A stretch of 64,000 nt of DNA from Candidatus Tumulicola sp. (lineage in GTDB: Bacteria; Vulcanimicrobiota; Vulcanimicrobiia; Vulcanimicrobiales; Vulcanimicrobiaceae), in assembly GCA_036490475.1 (NCBI GenBank), contig DASXDT010000005.1, positions 744,001 through 808,000 on the forward strand, given 5' to 3'. This document shows, one piece after another, positions 1-8,605 of the stretch (positions are counted from its first letter, which is position 1; each line of letters begins with the position of its first letter). The notes beneath the pieces were generated by a model that saw nothing but the letters and a program-made list of their open reading frames with translations, was not told the DNA's origin and ran no database searches. The position numbers and the translations under genes are program-made.

Positions 1-2024
1 GGTACGACGAACACCGCTGTGGAACTCCACACCGCCGTCGTGGACAGATATTGCACCACCCGGCCTAGGGCGCGGTCGTCGGCCGCTGGAGATGCGTGAG
101 GCGCCCCAGTTAAACGCACGTAGGTGAAGGCCGGCACCTGACCGGCATCGACGTAGCGTTGCATGTCGCGAGCAAATTCATCGGCACGCTTTTCGGGATC
201 GGCGGCCGCCGAATACGTGAGGTCGGCGTTGGCGGCGAGTCCCACCGGCGCCGGAACGTCGAGATGATAGGCCGCGCCGTCGAAACCCGACTGCGCTAGC
301 CACGCCCCGTAATCGCGATACGTCAATCCCGCGCGCGACAACGCGTCGAACAGACCGCCGAAGCGAGCGTAACCCGCCGGATCGTCCGCTCCCGCTCCAG
401 GCGGGACGTGCGTCCATCCAATCGGAGCGGCGAGTTCGGTAGCTAACGTCGCGGCTGCTGAATACGAAAACGCGCGGGCGACACCGCGATCGCGGTCGGC
501 GGCATAAAAGTTGTCTGCCGATGCATACGCAGCGGCCAGGGCGCGCAAATTCGGTTCGGCGTTGGGGTTCGCACCGTCCCCAAACGCAGCGTCGAACGTC
601 TGCGGATCGATGCCGACATAGACGATATGTTGCACGACCTCGCTACGGTGTCCCGAACGCAACGGCGGAACGACCGGGTTGAAGCGCGCGATGCCGGCGA
701 CGCGCGTGTAGCGCAGCGTGTTCATGGTCGCCTTGATCAAGGACGTGTGCTTGAGGTCGATGCGAGAAAGCACGCCCCATCCGTCGACACCTTTGCCGGC
801 GACAACATACAGATAACGTCCGCTCGGCGAGACTGCCAGCGCCGTCGGAAACCAGCCCGTCGGCACGAGTCCGTAGCGATATCGCGCGGGGCTGCGCGCA
901 TCTAACACCGCCACCGAATCGAGGCCGGCTAATGCGACGAACAATCGTTTTCCGTCGCGGCTTAACGCCAAGGCACTCGGTAATGCGCCGTACGGAGCAT
1001 TTGGAAACAAACGCAAATCCAGTCCGCGCACCACGCGCGGTTGGCCGGTGAGGTTGAGCACGGCAACCCGGTCGACATTGGAGAGCGCGACGTATCCGGT
1101 GGAGCCGTCGCGCGATACCGCAACCGCACCCGGAGCGTCGCCTCCAACCACCTGGGAGCCGTCGGGCTCCTGATCCATTCGAACGCGATAAGGCACGTTG
1201 CCGGGCAGGCCGTCGGGCCCGGGTTCAAAGACCGAGGAAACCATCGAACGGTCTGCATCGAACGGCGGTGCACCGAACGGGGGCGCCGGCGCCGGGGACG
1301 CTACGGGACGGAATGCTCCGGCGCCGCCCGAGGTGACGATAACGCGTCCGCGGGCGGCCGCGATGTATGCGGGAGCGTAACCGGCGGGGCCCTTCGATGC
1401 GAAGGCGCGCCGGGCGATGTCGATGGCGAAGACGGCGTCGCCGCGCTGATCGGCTACGTAGGCCGTGCGACCGTCGGGCGAGAGCGCGATACCGGCAGGG
1501 AAGGCCGGCGGCGCGTCTCCCAATGCGATCGGCCGCCCTTCGGGCGTGAGCGTCCCGTCCGCCCCGAGATCGAATACCAGGATCGCTCCGTGCGGACCGT
1601 CGGAAGCGAGCACGATCGTTCGTCCCGGCTGGGCCGGATCGTTCAACGCCGCTACCCCACCCGAAAACGACATGCCTGGATCTTGATAGACGCTCGCTAG
1701 CCGCATCGAGGTGGTGTCGACCACCGCCAGAGACGCGCCGGCCACCAACGGAGCCGCTTGCGCCTGAGTACCACCGAAACGATCGTCGCTGTTGGTGATG
1801 ATCGCGAACCGCCCATTGGGCGTCAAAGCGATCGTCGCCGGGTCCGTCCCGACCGGAATGGACGTGCCGGCCGGAGCCACGATCCGTCCGTTCGGCAGAA
1901 TGCCTTGCGTGCGATGTAACGAGTCCGTACCGGCCGGACGATTGCCGGCCGGAGCGGAGTACTGAATAAGCGGGTGCGCCGGGGCGGCGCCCAGGAAAAC
2001 GGCGGCCAAAATCGCCGCCGCCAT
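1..2024 (-). CDS. Secreted YVTN-type beta-propeller protein with phosphoesterase-like second domain (3' end outside window)
   Basis: From the ATG at 2024 the minus strand stays open for 674 codons to the window edge, so the C-terminus is missing. A signal peptide (MAAAILAAVFLGAAPAHP) is followed by repeated propeller blades such as SPDGRTAYVAD and SPSGRYLYVVAG. From about residue 470, after the linker NPVVPPL, a second domain begins VYVGIDPQTFDAAFGDG. This layout is that of propeller proteins fused to a PF04185-like phosphoesterase, in which the second domain normally opens with a V-K-E-N-R-T-Y-D metal-site motif. Here the Glu-Asn pair reads Asp-Pro while the Thr and the final Gly-Asp are kept, so the active site may be altered. 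It is likely exported. It is divergent from the polyketide synthase across about 115 bp. The fold is fairly sure; the activity is uncertain. Confidence 0.75.
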   Translation of the reverse strand, partial: MAAAILAAVFLGAAPAHPLIQYSAPAGNRPAGTDSLHRTQGILPNGRIVAPAGTSIPVGTDPATIALTPNGRFAIITNSDDRFGGTQAQAAPLVAGASLAVVDTTSMRLASVYQDPGMSFSGGVAALNDPAQPGRTIVLASDGPHGAILVFDLGADGTLTPEGRPIALGDAPPAFPAGIALSPDGRTAYVADQRGDAVFAIDIARRAFASKGPAGYAPAYIAAARGRVIVTSGGAGAFRPVASPAPAPPFGAPPFDADRSMVSSVFEPGPDGLPGNVPYRVRMDQEPDGSQVVGGDAPGAVAVSRDGSTGYVALSNVDRVAVLNLTGQPRVVRGLDLRLFPNAPYGALPSALALSRDGKRLFVALAGLDSVAVLDARSPARYRYGLVPTGWFPTALAVSPSGRYLYVVAGKGVDGWGVLSRIDLKHTSLIKATMNTLRYTRVAGIARFNPVVPPLRSGHRSEVVQHIVYVGIDPQTFDAAFGDGANPNAEPNLRALAAAYASADNFYAADRDRGVARAFSYSAAATLATELAAPIGWTHVPPGAGADDPAGYARFGGLFDALSRAGLTYRDYGAWLAQSGFDGAAYHLDVPAPVGLAANADLTYSAAADPEKRADEFARDMQRYVDAGQVPAFTYVRLTGAPHASPAADDRALGRVVQYLSTTAVWSSTAVFVV

Positions 2025-2138
2025 CGATCGACCAATCACGGAACGGGAGGCTTACGGGCGGCGTTGCGGGACCCCCTGCCGACGCAGGCGGCGATTCAGA
2101 TTGGAAGGCAGTTTACCGTCGTAGCGAAAGGCGGGCGA

Positions 2139-3206
2139 GTGGCGACGGAAACCAGAGACACTTTAGGGCGAGCACGCCTGCTTTCCGTCGCGACGGCGAT
2201 TCCACCCTATGCCTTGAATCAGGACGACGTCGCAACCCGGATTCGTCTGGCGCTCGGTCATCGATCGCCCGAAATCGTCCGGATGCTGCCCATGTTTGCA
2301 AATACCGGAATCGAGCGCCGCTATTCGTGCGTGCCGATGTCGTGGTATGAAGAAGCTCACGGCTGGGAAGAGCGCAACGCGATCTATCTGCAAGCCTCGC
2401 TCGACCTTCTCGAAGCGGCCACGCGCGACGCACTCGAGCGCGCCGGTCGTAGCGCCGGCGAAATCGGCGCGATCGTCGTCGTGTCGACCACCGGCATCGC
2501 TACGCCGAGCCTGGATGCCCTGCTCATGGAGCGCATGCAGCTGGCGCGCGACGTCGTCCGCTTGCCGATTTTCGGCCTCGGTTGCGTCGGCGGTGCGCTC
2601 GGTTTAGCGCGCGCCGCTACGATCGCGGCCTCGATGCCCGGACGGTTAGTGCTCTTCTTGGTTGTCGAACTGTGCGCGTTGTCGTTTCGACGGGACGACT
2701 TCACCAAAAGCAACATCGTCGCTACTGCGTTGTTCGGCGACGGCGCGGCGGCCGCGCTACTGGAAACGTCGGGCGATGGCCCTGCCGTCGGCCGTTCCGG
2801 CGAATATACGTGGCCCGCTTCGCTCGACGTGATGGGTTGGGACGTTACCGGTGAAGGGTTGCGCGCTATTTTTTCTCGCGATATTCCGGCTTTGGTATCG
2901 ACCCAGTTGCACGATGTCGCCGTGTCGTTCTTAGAGCGCGACGGTCTGCATTTGCGCGACGTCGATCGGTTTCTGTGCCATCCGGGTGGGGCGAAAGTGC
3001 TGGATGCGCTCGAAACCGCGTTCGACTTGAAAAGCGGAGCACTGACCGAAGCGCGAACGGTGCTACGCGACTACGGAAACATGTCGGCCGCGACGGTGCT
3101 CTTCGTACTCGCGCGCGCTTTCGACGACCCATCCTGGCGACGCGCGCTCGTGAGCGCGCTCGGCCCCGGTTTTACCGCCGGATTCGTTTTATTGGAACGC
3201 CCGTGA
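2139..3206 (+). CDS. Type III polyketide synthase (chalcone/stilbene synthase family)
   Basis: A 355-residue protein starting at GTG 2139, chosen because AAAGG lies about 8 bases upstream; the frame is open further upstream but without family-like sequence. The thiolase fold is clear: nucleophile Cys149 in GLGCVGGALG, the catalytic His in FLCHPGGAKVLDAL and the Asn in DYGNMSAATV. Length matches the family (350-390). The enzyme would extend an acyl-CoA starter with malonyl-CoA to alkylpyrones or alkylresorcinols. The downstream ICMT-like methyltransferase overlaps its stop (GTGA), the usual pairing in bacterial alkylresorcinol/alkylpyrone operons. Product chain length cannot be read from the sequence. 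Confidence 0.9.
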   Translation: MATETRDTLGRARLLSVATAIPPYALNQDDVATRIRLALGHRSPEIVRMLPMFANTGIERRYSCVPMSWYEEAHGWEERNAIYLQASLDLLEAATRDALERAGRSAGEIGAIVVVSTTGIATPSLDALLMERMQLARDVVRLPIFGLGCVGGALGLARAATIAASMPGRLVLFLVVELCALSFRRDDFTKSNIVATALFGDGAAAALLETSGDGPAVGRSGEYTWPASLDVMGWDVTGEGLRAIFSRDIPALVSTQLHDVAVSFLERDGLHLRDVDRFLCHPGGAKVLDALETAFDLKSGALTEARTVLRDYGNMSAATVLFVLARAFDDPSWRRALVSALGPGFTAGFVLLERP

Positions 3207-3703
3207 GCGTCGTTCGAATCGTTCTTGCAATCGTGGTGTTGCAGCGTTGCATCGAACTCGTCTACGCGCGCCGCAACACGCTGGCGCTCCTGCGCCGGGG
3301 CGCGATCGAAGTCGGCGGCAATCACTACGCATTCTTCATCGCTCTGCATGCGGCGTGGCTGGCCGCGATGGCGTTGTGGATTCCGCCGTTTGCCGCGGTC
3401 GACTGGTGGCTTCTGGGCGTCTTCGCATTGCTGCAGGCGGCGCGCGTGTGGGTCGTCGCATCGTTGGGGCCGTACTGGACGACCCGCGTGCTCACGTTGC
3501 CGGGTGCGCCACTGGTACGGCGAGGTCCGTATCGCTTCGTGCGCCACCCGAACTACATCATCGTCGCCGGGGAGATTGCGACCCTTCCACTAGCGTTCGG
3601 CGCCGTCGCGATTGCGATCGTTTTCTCGGTGCTCAACGCACGTTTGTTATTCGTGCGAATTCGCATCGAAAATGCCGCGCTAGCGACGCGGACGCCGGCT
3701 TAA
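3203..3703 (+). CDS. Isoprenylcysteine carboxyl methyltransferase (ICMT)-family membrane protein
   Basis: A 166-residue protein whose GTG start overlaps the stop of the polyketide synthase. It has about four hydrophobic helices and the C-terminal SAM-binding signature RRGPYRFVRHPNY typical of ICMT/PEMT-like methyltransferases. In type III PKS operons such proteins O-methylate the alkylresorcinol or alkylpyrone product at the membrane, which is the likely role here by association. It converges on the response regulator; the two stop codons share the bases TTAA at 3700-3703. Confidence 0.85.
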   Translation: MSVVRIVLAIVVLQRCIELVYARRNTLALLRRGAIEVGGNHYAFFIALHAAWLAAMALWIPPFAAVDWWLLGVFALLQAARVWVVASLGPYWTTRVLTLPGAPLVRRGPYRFVRHPNYIIVAGEIATLPLAFGAVAIAIVFSVLNARLLFVRIRIENAALATRTPA

Positions 3704-4431
3704 TCCCGGCGGTCCAGCCGGTATCCGACGCCTCGCACGCTCGTAATTAGGAGCGGAGCGCCGATTTCGGCGAACTTCTTTCGCAAGGCGGCGACGTGAA
3801 CGTCGACCACGCGCGTTTGCACGCCCGACGTGTCGTTCCAGACCGACTCGAGGAGCTGTGCGCGTCCCAGCAATCGCCCTTCGGCCTCACCCAGGCACCA
3901 CATGAGACGGAATTCTAGCGCGGTCAAGGACGTGTCGTTTCCGTCGTGGGAGAGCGTGTGCAAATCGTGGTCGAGGCGCGTCGATCCAATCGCGAGACCG
4001 GGACCGGTGCGCCGCCCCGCAATCTTCAGGCGCCGGCGAAAAAACGACGAAACGCGAGCCAGCAACTCACAGTCCGCGAATGGTTCGACCACGTAGTCGT
4101 CGGCGCCGAGTTCCAATCCAAGCGTCACGTCGCTGTCGTGCGCCTCGCCGCCAACCATGACGATAAAAGCCTGGCTGCATTTCGACAGCGATTCGCATGC
4201 ATCGAAGCCCGAACGATTCGGCAAACCCGCATCCAGAACGACCACGTCCGGATCGAACGATCCGGCCAGATCGAGCGCCGCCGCCGCAGTCGACGCCGCA
4301 CGCACTTCATACCCGGCTGCGCGGAAGGCGTTCGTGCGCATATCCGCGACGCGCGTGTCGGCGGCCACTACTAAAATCCGCCCCGGAGCCAGATACTCGC
4401 GGGCGCCGTCGCTAGACGCGGACTGAAACAT
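3700..4431 (-). CDS. Atypical OmpR/PhoB-type response regulator
   Basis: The start is placed at ATG 4431, preceded by AGGG; the frame is open upstream but only inside the malic-enzyme gene. The product is 243 residues: a receiver domain (about 17-130) and a winged-helix Trans_reg_C domain (about 145-240, ending TSVRGVGYRLD). The phosphoacceptor Asp67 is present in VVVLDAGLP, but other receiver signatures are degenerate: the acidic pocket reads VVAADT with one acid, the Thr/Ser switch position is in VMVGG, and the invariant Lys of the KPF motif is Glu116 (DDYVVEPF). This suggests phosphorylation-independent or altered signalling. It overlaps the malic-enzyme gene by 20 bases, and no histidine kinase lies in the window. 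Confidence 0.85.
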   Translation of the reverse strand: MFQSASSDGAREYLAPGRILVVAADTRVADMRTNAFRAAGYEVRAASTAAAALDLAGSFDPDVVVLDAGLPNRSGFDACESLSKCSQAFIVMVGGEAHDSDVTLGLELGADDYVVEPFADCELLARVSSFFRRRLKIAGRRTGPGLAIGSTRLDHDLHTLSHDGNDTSLTALEFRLMWCLGEAEGRLLGRAQLLESVWNDTSGVQTRVVDVHVAALRKKFAEIGAPLLITSVRGVGYRLDRRD

Positions 4432-5851
4432 CCTCGCCCTCGTTCTTCGACGAACGGCGTGCCGCGCCGTCGTCGATGGCGGCATTTGCAACCGCCTTCG
4501 CCACCGCGTCGACAACGCGCGTATCGAATACGCTTGGAATGATGTATTCGGGATTGCGCTCTTCATCGGTGACGATTCCCGCGATCGCGAATGCCGCCGC
4601 GAGCTTCATGCGCTCGGTGATGCGGCGAGCTCGTACGTCGAGGGCACCGCGAAAGATTCCGGGAAACGCGAGCAGGTTGTTGACCTGATTTGGAAAGTCC
4701 GAACGTCCGGTTGCGACCACGGCCGCGACCGGCGCCGCTACGTCGGGCATAATTTCCGGCGTCGGGTTGGCCATCGCGAACACGATGGGATCGCGCGCCA
4801 TGCGCGCGATATGTTCGGGTGCTAAGATACCCGGCGCGGAAACGCCGATAAATACATCGACGCCGGCCAGCACTTCGGCCAAAGAACCGCGGCGATTTTC
4901 GCGGTTGCAATGTTCGGCTAGCCATCTCCAGTGTGGGTTCTCATACCGGTCATCGCGATTCAACGCGCCGCTGCGATCGACTGGAATGACATCGAGCACG
5001 CCCGCACCCAATAACATCTTAATAGTTGCCGTACCCGCCGCGCCGCTACCAGAAACGACGACGCGGAGATCCTCCAGCCGTTTACCCACCACGCGGGCGG
5101 CGTTGATGAGCGCGGCCAAGATGACGACGGCCGTGCCGTGCTGATCGTCGTGCATCACGGGAATATCGAGCGCTTCGATCAGGCGTTCTTCCACTTCGAA
5201 ACATCGCGGTGCGCTGATATCCTCGAGGTTGATGCCGCCGAACACCGGAGCGATTCGGATGACGGTCTCGACGATTTCGTCCGGATCTTTCGTATCCAAA
5301 CAAATCGGGAATGCATCGATACCGGCAAATTGCCGGAACAGCATCGCCTTGCCTTCCATCACCGGCAAGGCACCGAGCGGACCGATGTCTCCTAAACCCA
5401 GCACTGCGGTGCCATCGGTGACCACGGCAACCGAGTTTCGCTTAATCGTCAGCGAAAACGCTTTGCTTGGATCGGCCGCGATCGCCATCGAAACGCGCGC
5501 GACGCCCGGCGTGTACACCGTCGACAGATCTTGACGCGTCCTGACGGGGATCTTGGGTTCGATGCGGATCTTTCCGCCGAGGTGCGCCAAAAACGTCGAA
5601 TCGGAGGCGCTGACGATACGCGCTCCCTCGAGCATTTCGACCGCCGAGCGAACGTCGTCCGCCACAGCGTCCGAAGCAACGTTGATCGTGACGTCGCGTA
5701 CGGTGCGCGTTTTCGTAACGGTGTGCATGTCGACCGCCGAGATCGTGCCGCCCGCGTCGCCGATCGCATTGGTGAGCGATCCGAACGCGCCCGGCTCGTT
5801 TGGCATCTCGACGCGCACGATGAGCGTAAAGCTGATAGGGGGTAATGACAT
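4412..5851 (-). CDS. NAD(P)-dependent malic enzyme with N-terminal ACT domain
   Basis: A 479-residue protein. Residues about 8-85 form an ACT regulatory domain (FTLIVRVEMPNEPGAFGSL). The malic domain follows, with VYTPGVARV, SVAVVTDGTAVLGLGDIGP and the metal-site segment VMHDDQHGTAVV, and then the NAD-binding domain with GSGAAGTATIKML. It oxidatively decarboxylates malate to pyruvate; the ACT domain is expected to bind an amino acid or similar effector. It lies 17 bases downstream of the PmbA gene and overlaps the response regulator, so it is probably part of the long minus-strand transcription unit. Confidence 0.92.
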   Translation of the reverse strand: MSLPPISFTLIVRVEMPNEPGAFGSLTNAIGDAGGTISAVDMHTVTKTRTVRDVTINVASDAVADDVRSAVEMLEGARIVSASDSTFLAHLGGKIRIEPKIPVRTRQDLSTVYTPGVARVSMAIAADPSKAFSLTIKRNSVAVVTDGTAVLGLGDIGPLGALPVMEGKAMLFRQFAGIDAFPICLDTKDPDEIVETVIRIAPVFGGINLEDISAPRCFEVEERLIEALDIPVMHDDQHGTAVVILAALINAARVVGKRLEDLRVVVSGSGAAGTATIKMLLGAGVLDVIPVDRSGALNRDDRYENPHWRWLAEHCNRENRRGSLAEVLAGVDVFIGVSAPGILAPEHIARMARDPIVFAMANPTPEIMPDVAAPVAAVVATGRSDFPNQVNNLLAFPGIFRGALDVRARRITERMKLAAAFAIAGIVTDEERNPEYIIPSVFDTRVVDAVAKAVANAAIDDGAARRSSKNEGEDVSVRV

Positions 5852-5868
5852 GTCGTTACACCTCGTGC

Positions 5869-7197
5869 TCAGTTGCCGCTGATCGTCATCTCGGATACCC
5901 GGAACGACGGTGCGGTGACCGCACCGTCGAATCGCAGGTCGTTTCCGATAAGGTCGATCGCATTCAGCATTTCAAGATACCCGCCGGCTATTGTGAACTC
6001 GTCGATTGGATATGCCTTTTCTCCACGCTCGATGAAAAAGCCGCGTGCGCCCCGGCTGTAGGTTCCGCTAGCATGCTCGGTTGCAAAGCCAATCGTGTCG
6101 AGCACGAGCACGCCGCGCGGCGTCGCCGCGATTGCGTCGTCGAGCGAGGCAGTCCCCGCTTGCAGAAAACAATTGTTGGCACCCACACCGCTTCCGTTTG
6201 AGTTTCCGGTGCTCTGTAGGCCTAACCTGCGCGCGTAGTACGTATCGCACAAATAGGTCGTTAGCGTGCCGTTTTCGATCGCCGGCGTACGCCGCGTTTC
6301 CACTCCTTCGCCGTCGAATGGAGAACTCCCCAAGCGCCCGGTTAACCGCCCGTCGTCGACGATGGTTACGCTGTCCGCCGCGACGCGTTGTCCGATCCGG
6401 CCGATCAACCACGAGTTGCCTGCAGCGACGTTCGCGCCCGAAAGGGCGGCGAAGATATCGTCGACGATCGACGCTGCCACGTCGCGTTCGAAGATAACCG
6501 GCACACGCATTGTTAACGGCTTACGAGCGCCAAACATCTCGGTCGCGCGACGAACCGCGTTGCCGGCCACCAATTCGAGCGGTTCCAGCTCGTCGAGACG
6601 CCGCGCGGCAGTTCCGTAATGGCCGGTGCGCTTGAATCGCCCGTCGACCGCAACCGGACCACTCGAACGCGACGCTCGCGTCGAACGATACGAGCCCGAA
6701 AACTGCGCCGAGTTGGCAATCGCGATCTCCGACATCGCGTCGCTGTAGTGCGAACCGTTGGAGTTGACGATGCGTGCGTCCAACTTGCGAATCGCGCGCT
6801 CGAGCTCGAGCGCTTCTTCGACTTTGACGGATTCTTCGCGCTCGGAGATCGCGGGATCGTGCAGTCCTAAATCCGGAACCGCCTGCGCGAATCGCTCCGG
6901 TAAGCCGGCCAGTTCGTCGCGCGCGACGAAGGCCGCCGCTGCAATCGTTTGGCGCAGCATCTCGCTAAGCGTGCTGGCCGTAAAATCGGACGTAACGAGC
7001 GTCGCCTTGCGTCCGTCTACGAATGCGCGAACGTGCAACGCTTTGGCGGTCGAGCGTTCCAATCGCGAAACCACATCACCGCGCGCTTCGGCGTGAAACC
7101 GACGGTCGATCGACACCGTTGCCTCGACGGTATCGGCACCTTCGCGCAAAGCCAGTTCGACCGCGCGTTCGGCGACGTCATGCGCCGCGTCAGGCAC
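5869..7197 (-). CDS. pmbA: TldD/PmbA-family metalloprotease subunit, PmbA (TldE)-like
   Basis: A 442-residue protein of the TldD/PmbA fold, with the N-terminal domain to about 190 and a C-terminal domain containing SSPFDGEGVETRRTPAIENG and YARRLGLQSTGN. It lacks the HExxxH zinc motif, as expected for the PmbA/TldE partner. In E. coli TldD-TldE forms a heterodimeric protease that degrades unfolded peptides and matures microcin B17. Its start overlaps the tldD stop by 8 bases, which fits co-translation of the two subunits. Confidence 0.9.
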   Translation of the reverse strand: MPDAAHDVAERAVELALREGADTVEATVSIDRRFHAEARGDVVSRLERSTAKALHVRAFVDGRKATLVTSDFTASTLSEMLRQTIAAAAFVARDELAGLPERFAQAVPDLGLHDPAISEREESVKVEEALELERAIRKLDARIVNSNGSHYSDAMSEIAIANSAQFSGSYRSTRASRSSGPVAVDGRFKRTGHYGTAARRLDELEPLELVAGNAVRRATEMFGARKPLTMRVPVIFERDVAASIVDDIFAALSGANVAAGNSWLIGRIGQRVAADSVTIVDDGRLTGRLGSSPFDGEGVETRRTPAIENGTLTTYLCDTYYARRLGLQSTGNSNGSGVGANNCFLQAGTASLDDAIAATPRGVLVLDTIGFATEHASGTYSRGARGFFIERGEKAYPIDEFTIAGGYLEMLNAIDLIGNDLRFDGAVTAPSFRVSEMTISGN

Positions 7198-8584
7198 CCT
7201 GCGTTCCTCCGACGGTGATCGATGCGATTTTCACCGTCGGCATCCCGACTCCGACGGGAACGTACTGGCCGCTCTTGCCGCAGGTGTAATGTCTGCGAGC
7301 CAAACGGCAGTCGCCGGCCACCGCGACAACTTTCGTCATCACTTCGGGTCCGTTGCCGACGATGGTCGCATTTTTCACCGCCGCAGTGACTCGTCCGTTC
7401 TCGATTAAATATCCCTCGCCCACCATGAACACGAAATCGCCTTTGCCGATTTCCACCTGGCCGCCTGCGAACGATTTCGCATAGATGCCGCGCTTGGTCG
7501 ATGCAACGATTTCATCGACCGACGATTGTCCGGCCGGCATGTACGTGTTGCACATACGTGGTAGCGGCAAGTGCCGGAACGATTGCCGCCTGCCGCTCCC
7601 GGTCGAAGCCACGCCCATGAGACCCGCGTTCAACCGGTCTTGCATGTACGAGCGCAGAATGCCATTCTCGACTAACGCTTTGTGTTGGCCGGGCGTGCCC
7701 TCGTCGTCGACGTTCAGACTGCCGCGTTCTTCGGGCAGATTTGCATCGTCGTAAATCGTGACCAGCTCGCTCGCAACGCGTTCGCCGACGCGCCCGCTGT
7801 AGAGCGACGTTCCGCGCCGGTTGAAATCGCTCTCGAGCCCGTGGCCGACGGCTTCGTGCAGCAGTACGCCTCCGCCGCCATTGCCGACGACCATCTCCAT
7901 CTCGCCCGCCGGCGCCGAGATCGCCGTGAGATTGACCGTTGCGACGCGAGCGGCTTCGGACGCCAGCGCCTCGGGCGTGTGCTCGTCGAAATACGCCAGC
8001 GACGTGCGGCCACCGTCGCCCGCAAAGCCCGAGCCGCGCTCGCGCCCGTTACCCGCCACGGCTTGCACGCCCAGCGCGACCATCGGCCGACGATCGTGCA
8101 CCAAACGGCCGTCGCTAGCGGCAATCCACACTTCTTGTAGTTCTTCCGACACGTGCGCGTTCACGGACGCGACGCGCGAATCGAACGCACGAGCGGCGAT
8201 GTCGGCACGTTCGAGTAAATGTACGAAGCGCTCTTCGCCGCTAGGATGGGTCGCAACGCGATACCAGTCGGCGATCGCGGCGGTCTTCAAGGGTTCGATG
8301 CGGACGGTACCACCGCGGCTCGTGCGGGCGATCAACGAGGCCGCGTCGGCCGCGCGCAGAAGCGCCTCTTCTTCAAGTTCGTCGGAAAACGCATACCCCG
8401 ACGACTCTCCGACGATCACGCGAATGCCGACGCCGGCCGTAACGCCGATCGACGTTTCATGAATGCGGCCGTCTTGCAAGCGAAACGAACGCACGATCCG
8501 CCGCTCGCAGAACACGTCGGCGAATTCACCTCCGTGTCGCAACGAACGCTTCAGCAGTCGCGTCAGTGTCGTTTCGTCAAGCAT
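7190..8584 (-). CDS. tldD: TldD metalloprotease subunit
   Basis: The protein begins MLDETTLTRLLKRSL at ATG 8584; a TTG four codons upstream would sit directly against the ribosome site AGGAGGG, so the ATG is preferred. About 464 residues. The zinc motif HEAVGHGLE (HExxxH) is intact, and the C-terminal core carries SGRVGERVASELVTIYDD and MVGEGYLIENG. This is the catalytic partner of the PmbA protein encoded next. It follows the PBP4-like gene by about 20 bases. Confidence 0.93.
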   Translation of the reverse strand: MLDETTLTRLLKRSLRHGGEFADVFCERRIVRSFRLQDGRIHETSIGVTAGVGIRVIVGESSGYAFSDELEEEALLRAADAASLIARTSRGGTVRIEPLKTAAIADWYRVATHPSGEERFVHLLERADIAARAFDSRVASVNAHVSEELQEVWIAASDGRLVHDRRPMVALGVQAVAGNGRERGSGFAGDGGRTSLAYFDEHTPEALASEAARVATVNLTAISAPAGEMEMVVGNGGGGVLLHEAVGHGLESDFNRRGTSLYSGRVGERVASELVTIYDDANLPEERGSLNVDDEGTPGQHKALVENGILRSYMQDRLNAGLMGVASTGSGRRQSFRHLPLPRMCNTYMPAGQSSVDEIVASTKRGIYAKSFAGGQVEIGKGDFVFMVGEGYLIENGRVTAAVKNATIVGNGPEVMTKVVAVAGDCRLARRHYTCGKSGQYVPVGVGMPTVKIASITVGGTQGA

Positions 8585-8605
8585 CGGTAACAGCAACCCT
8601 CCTGG

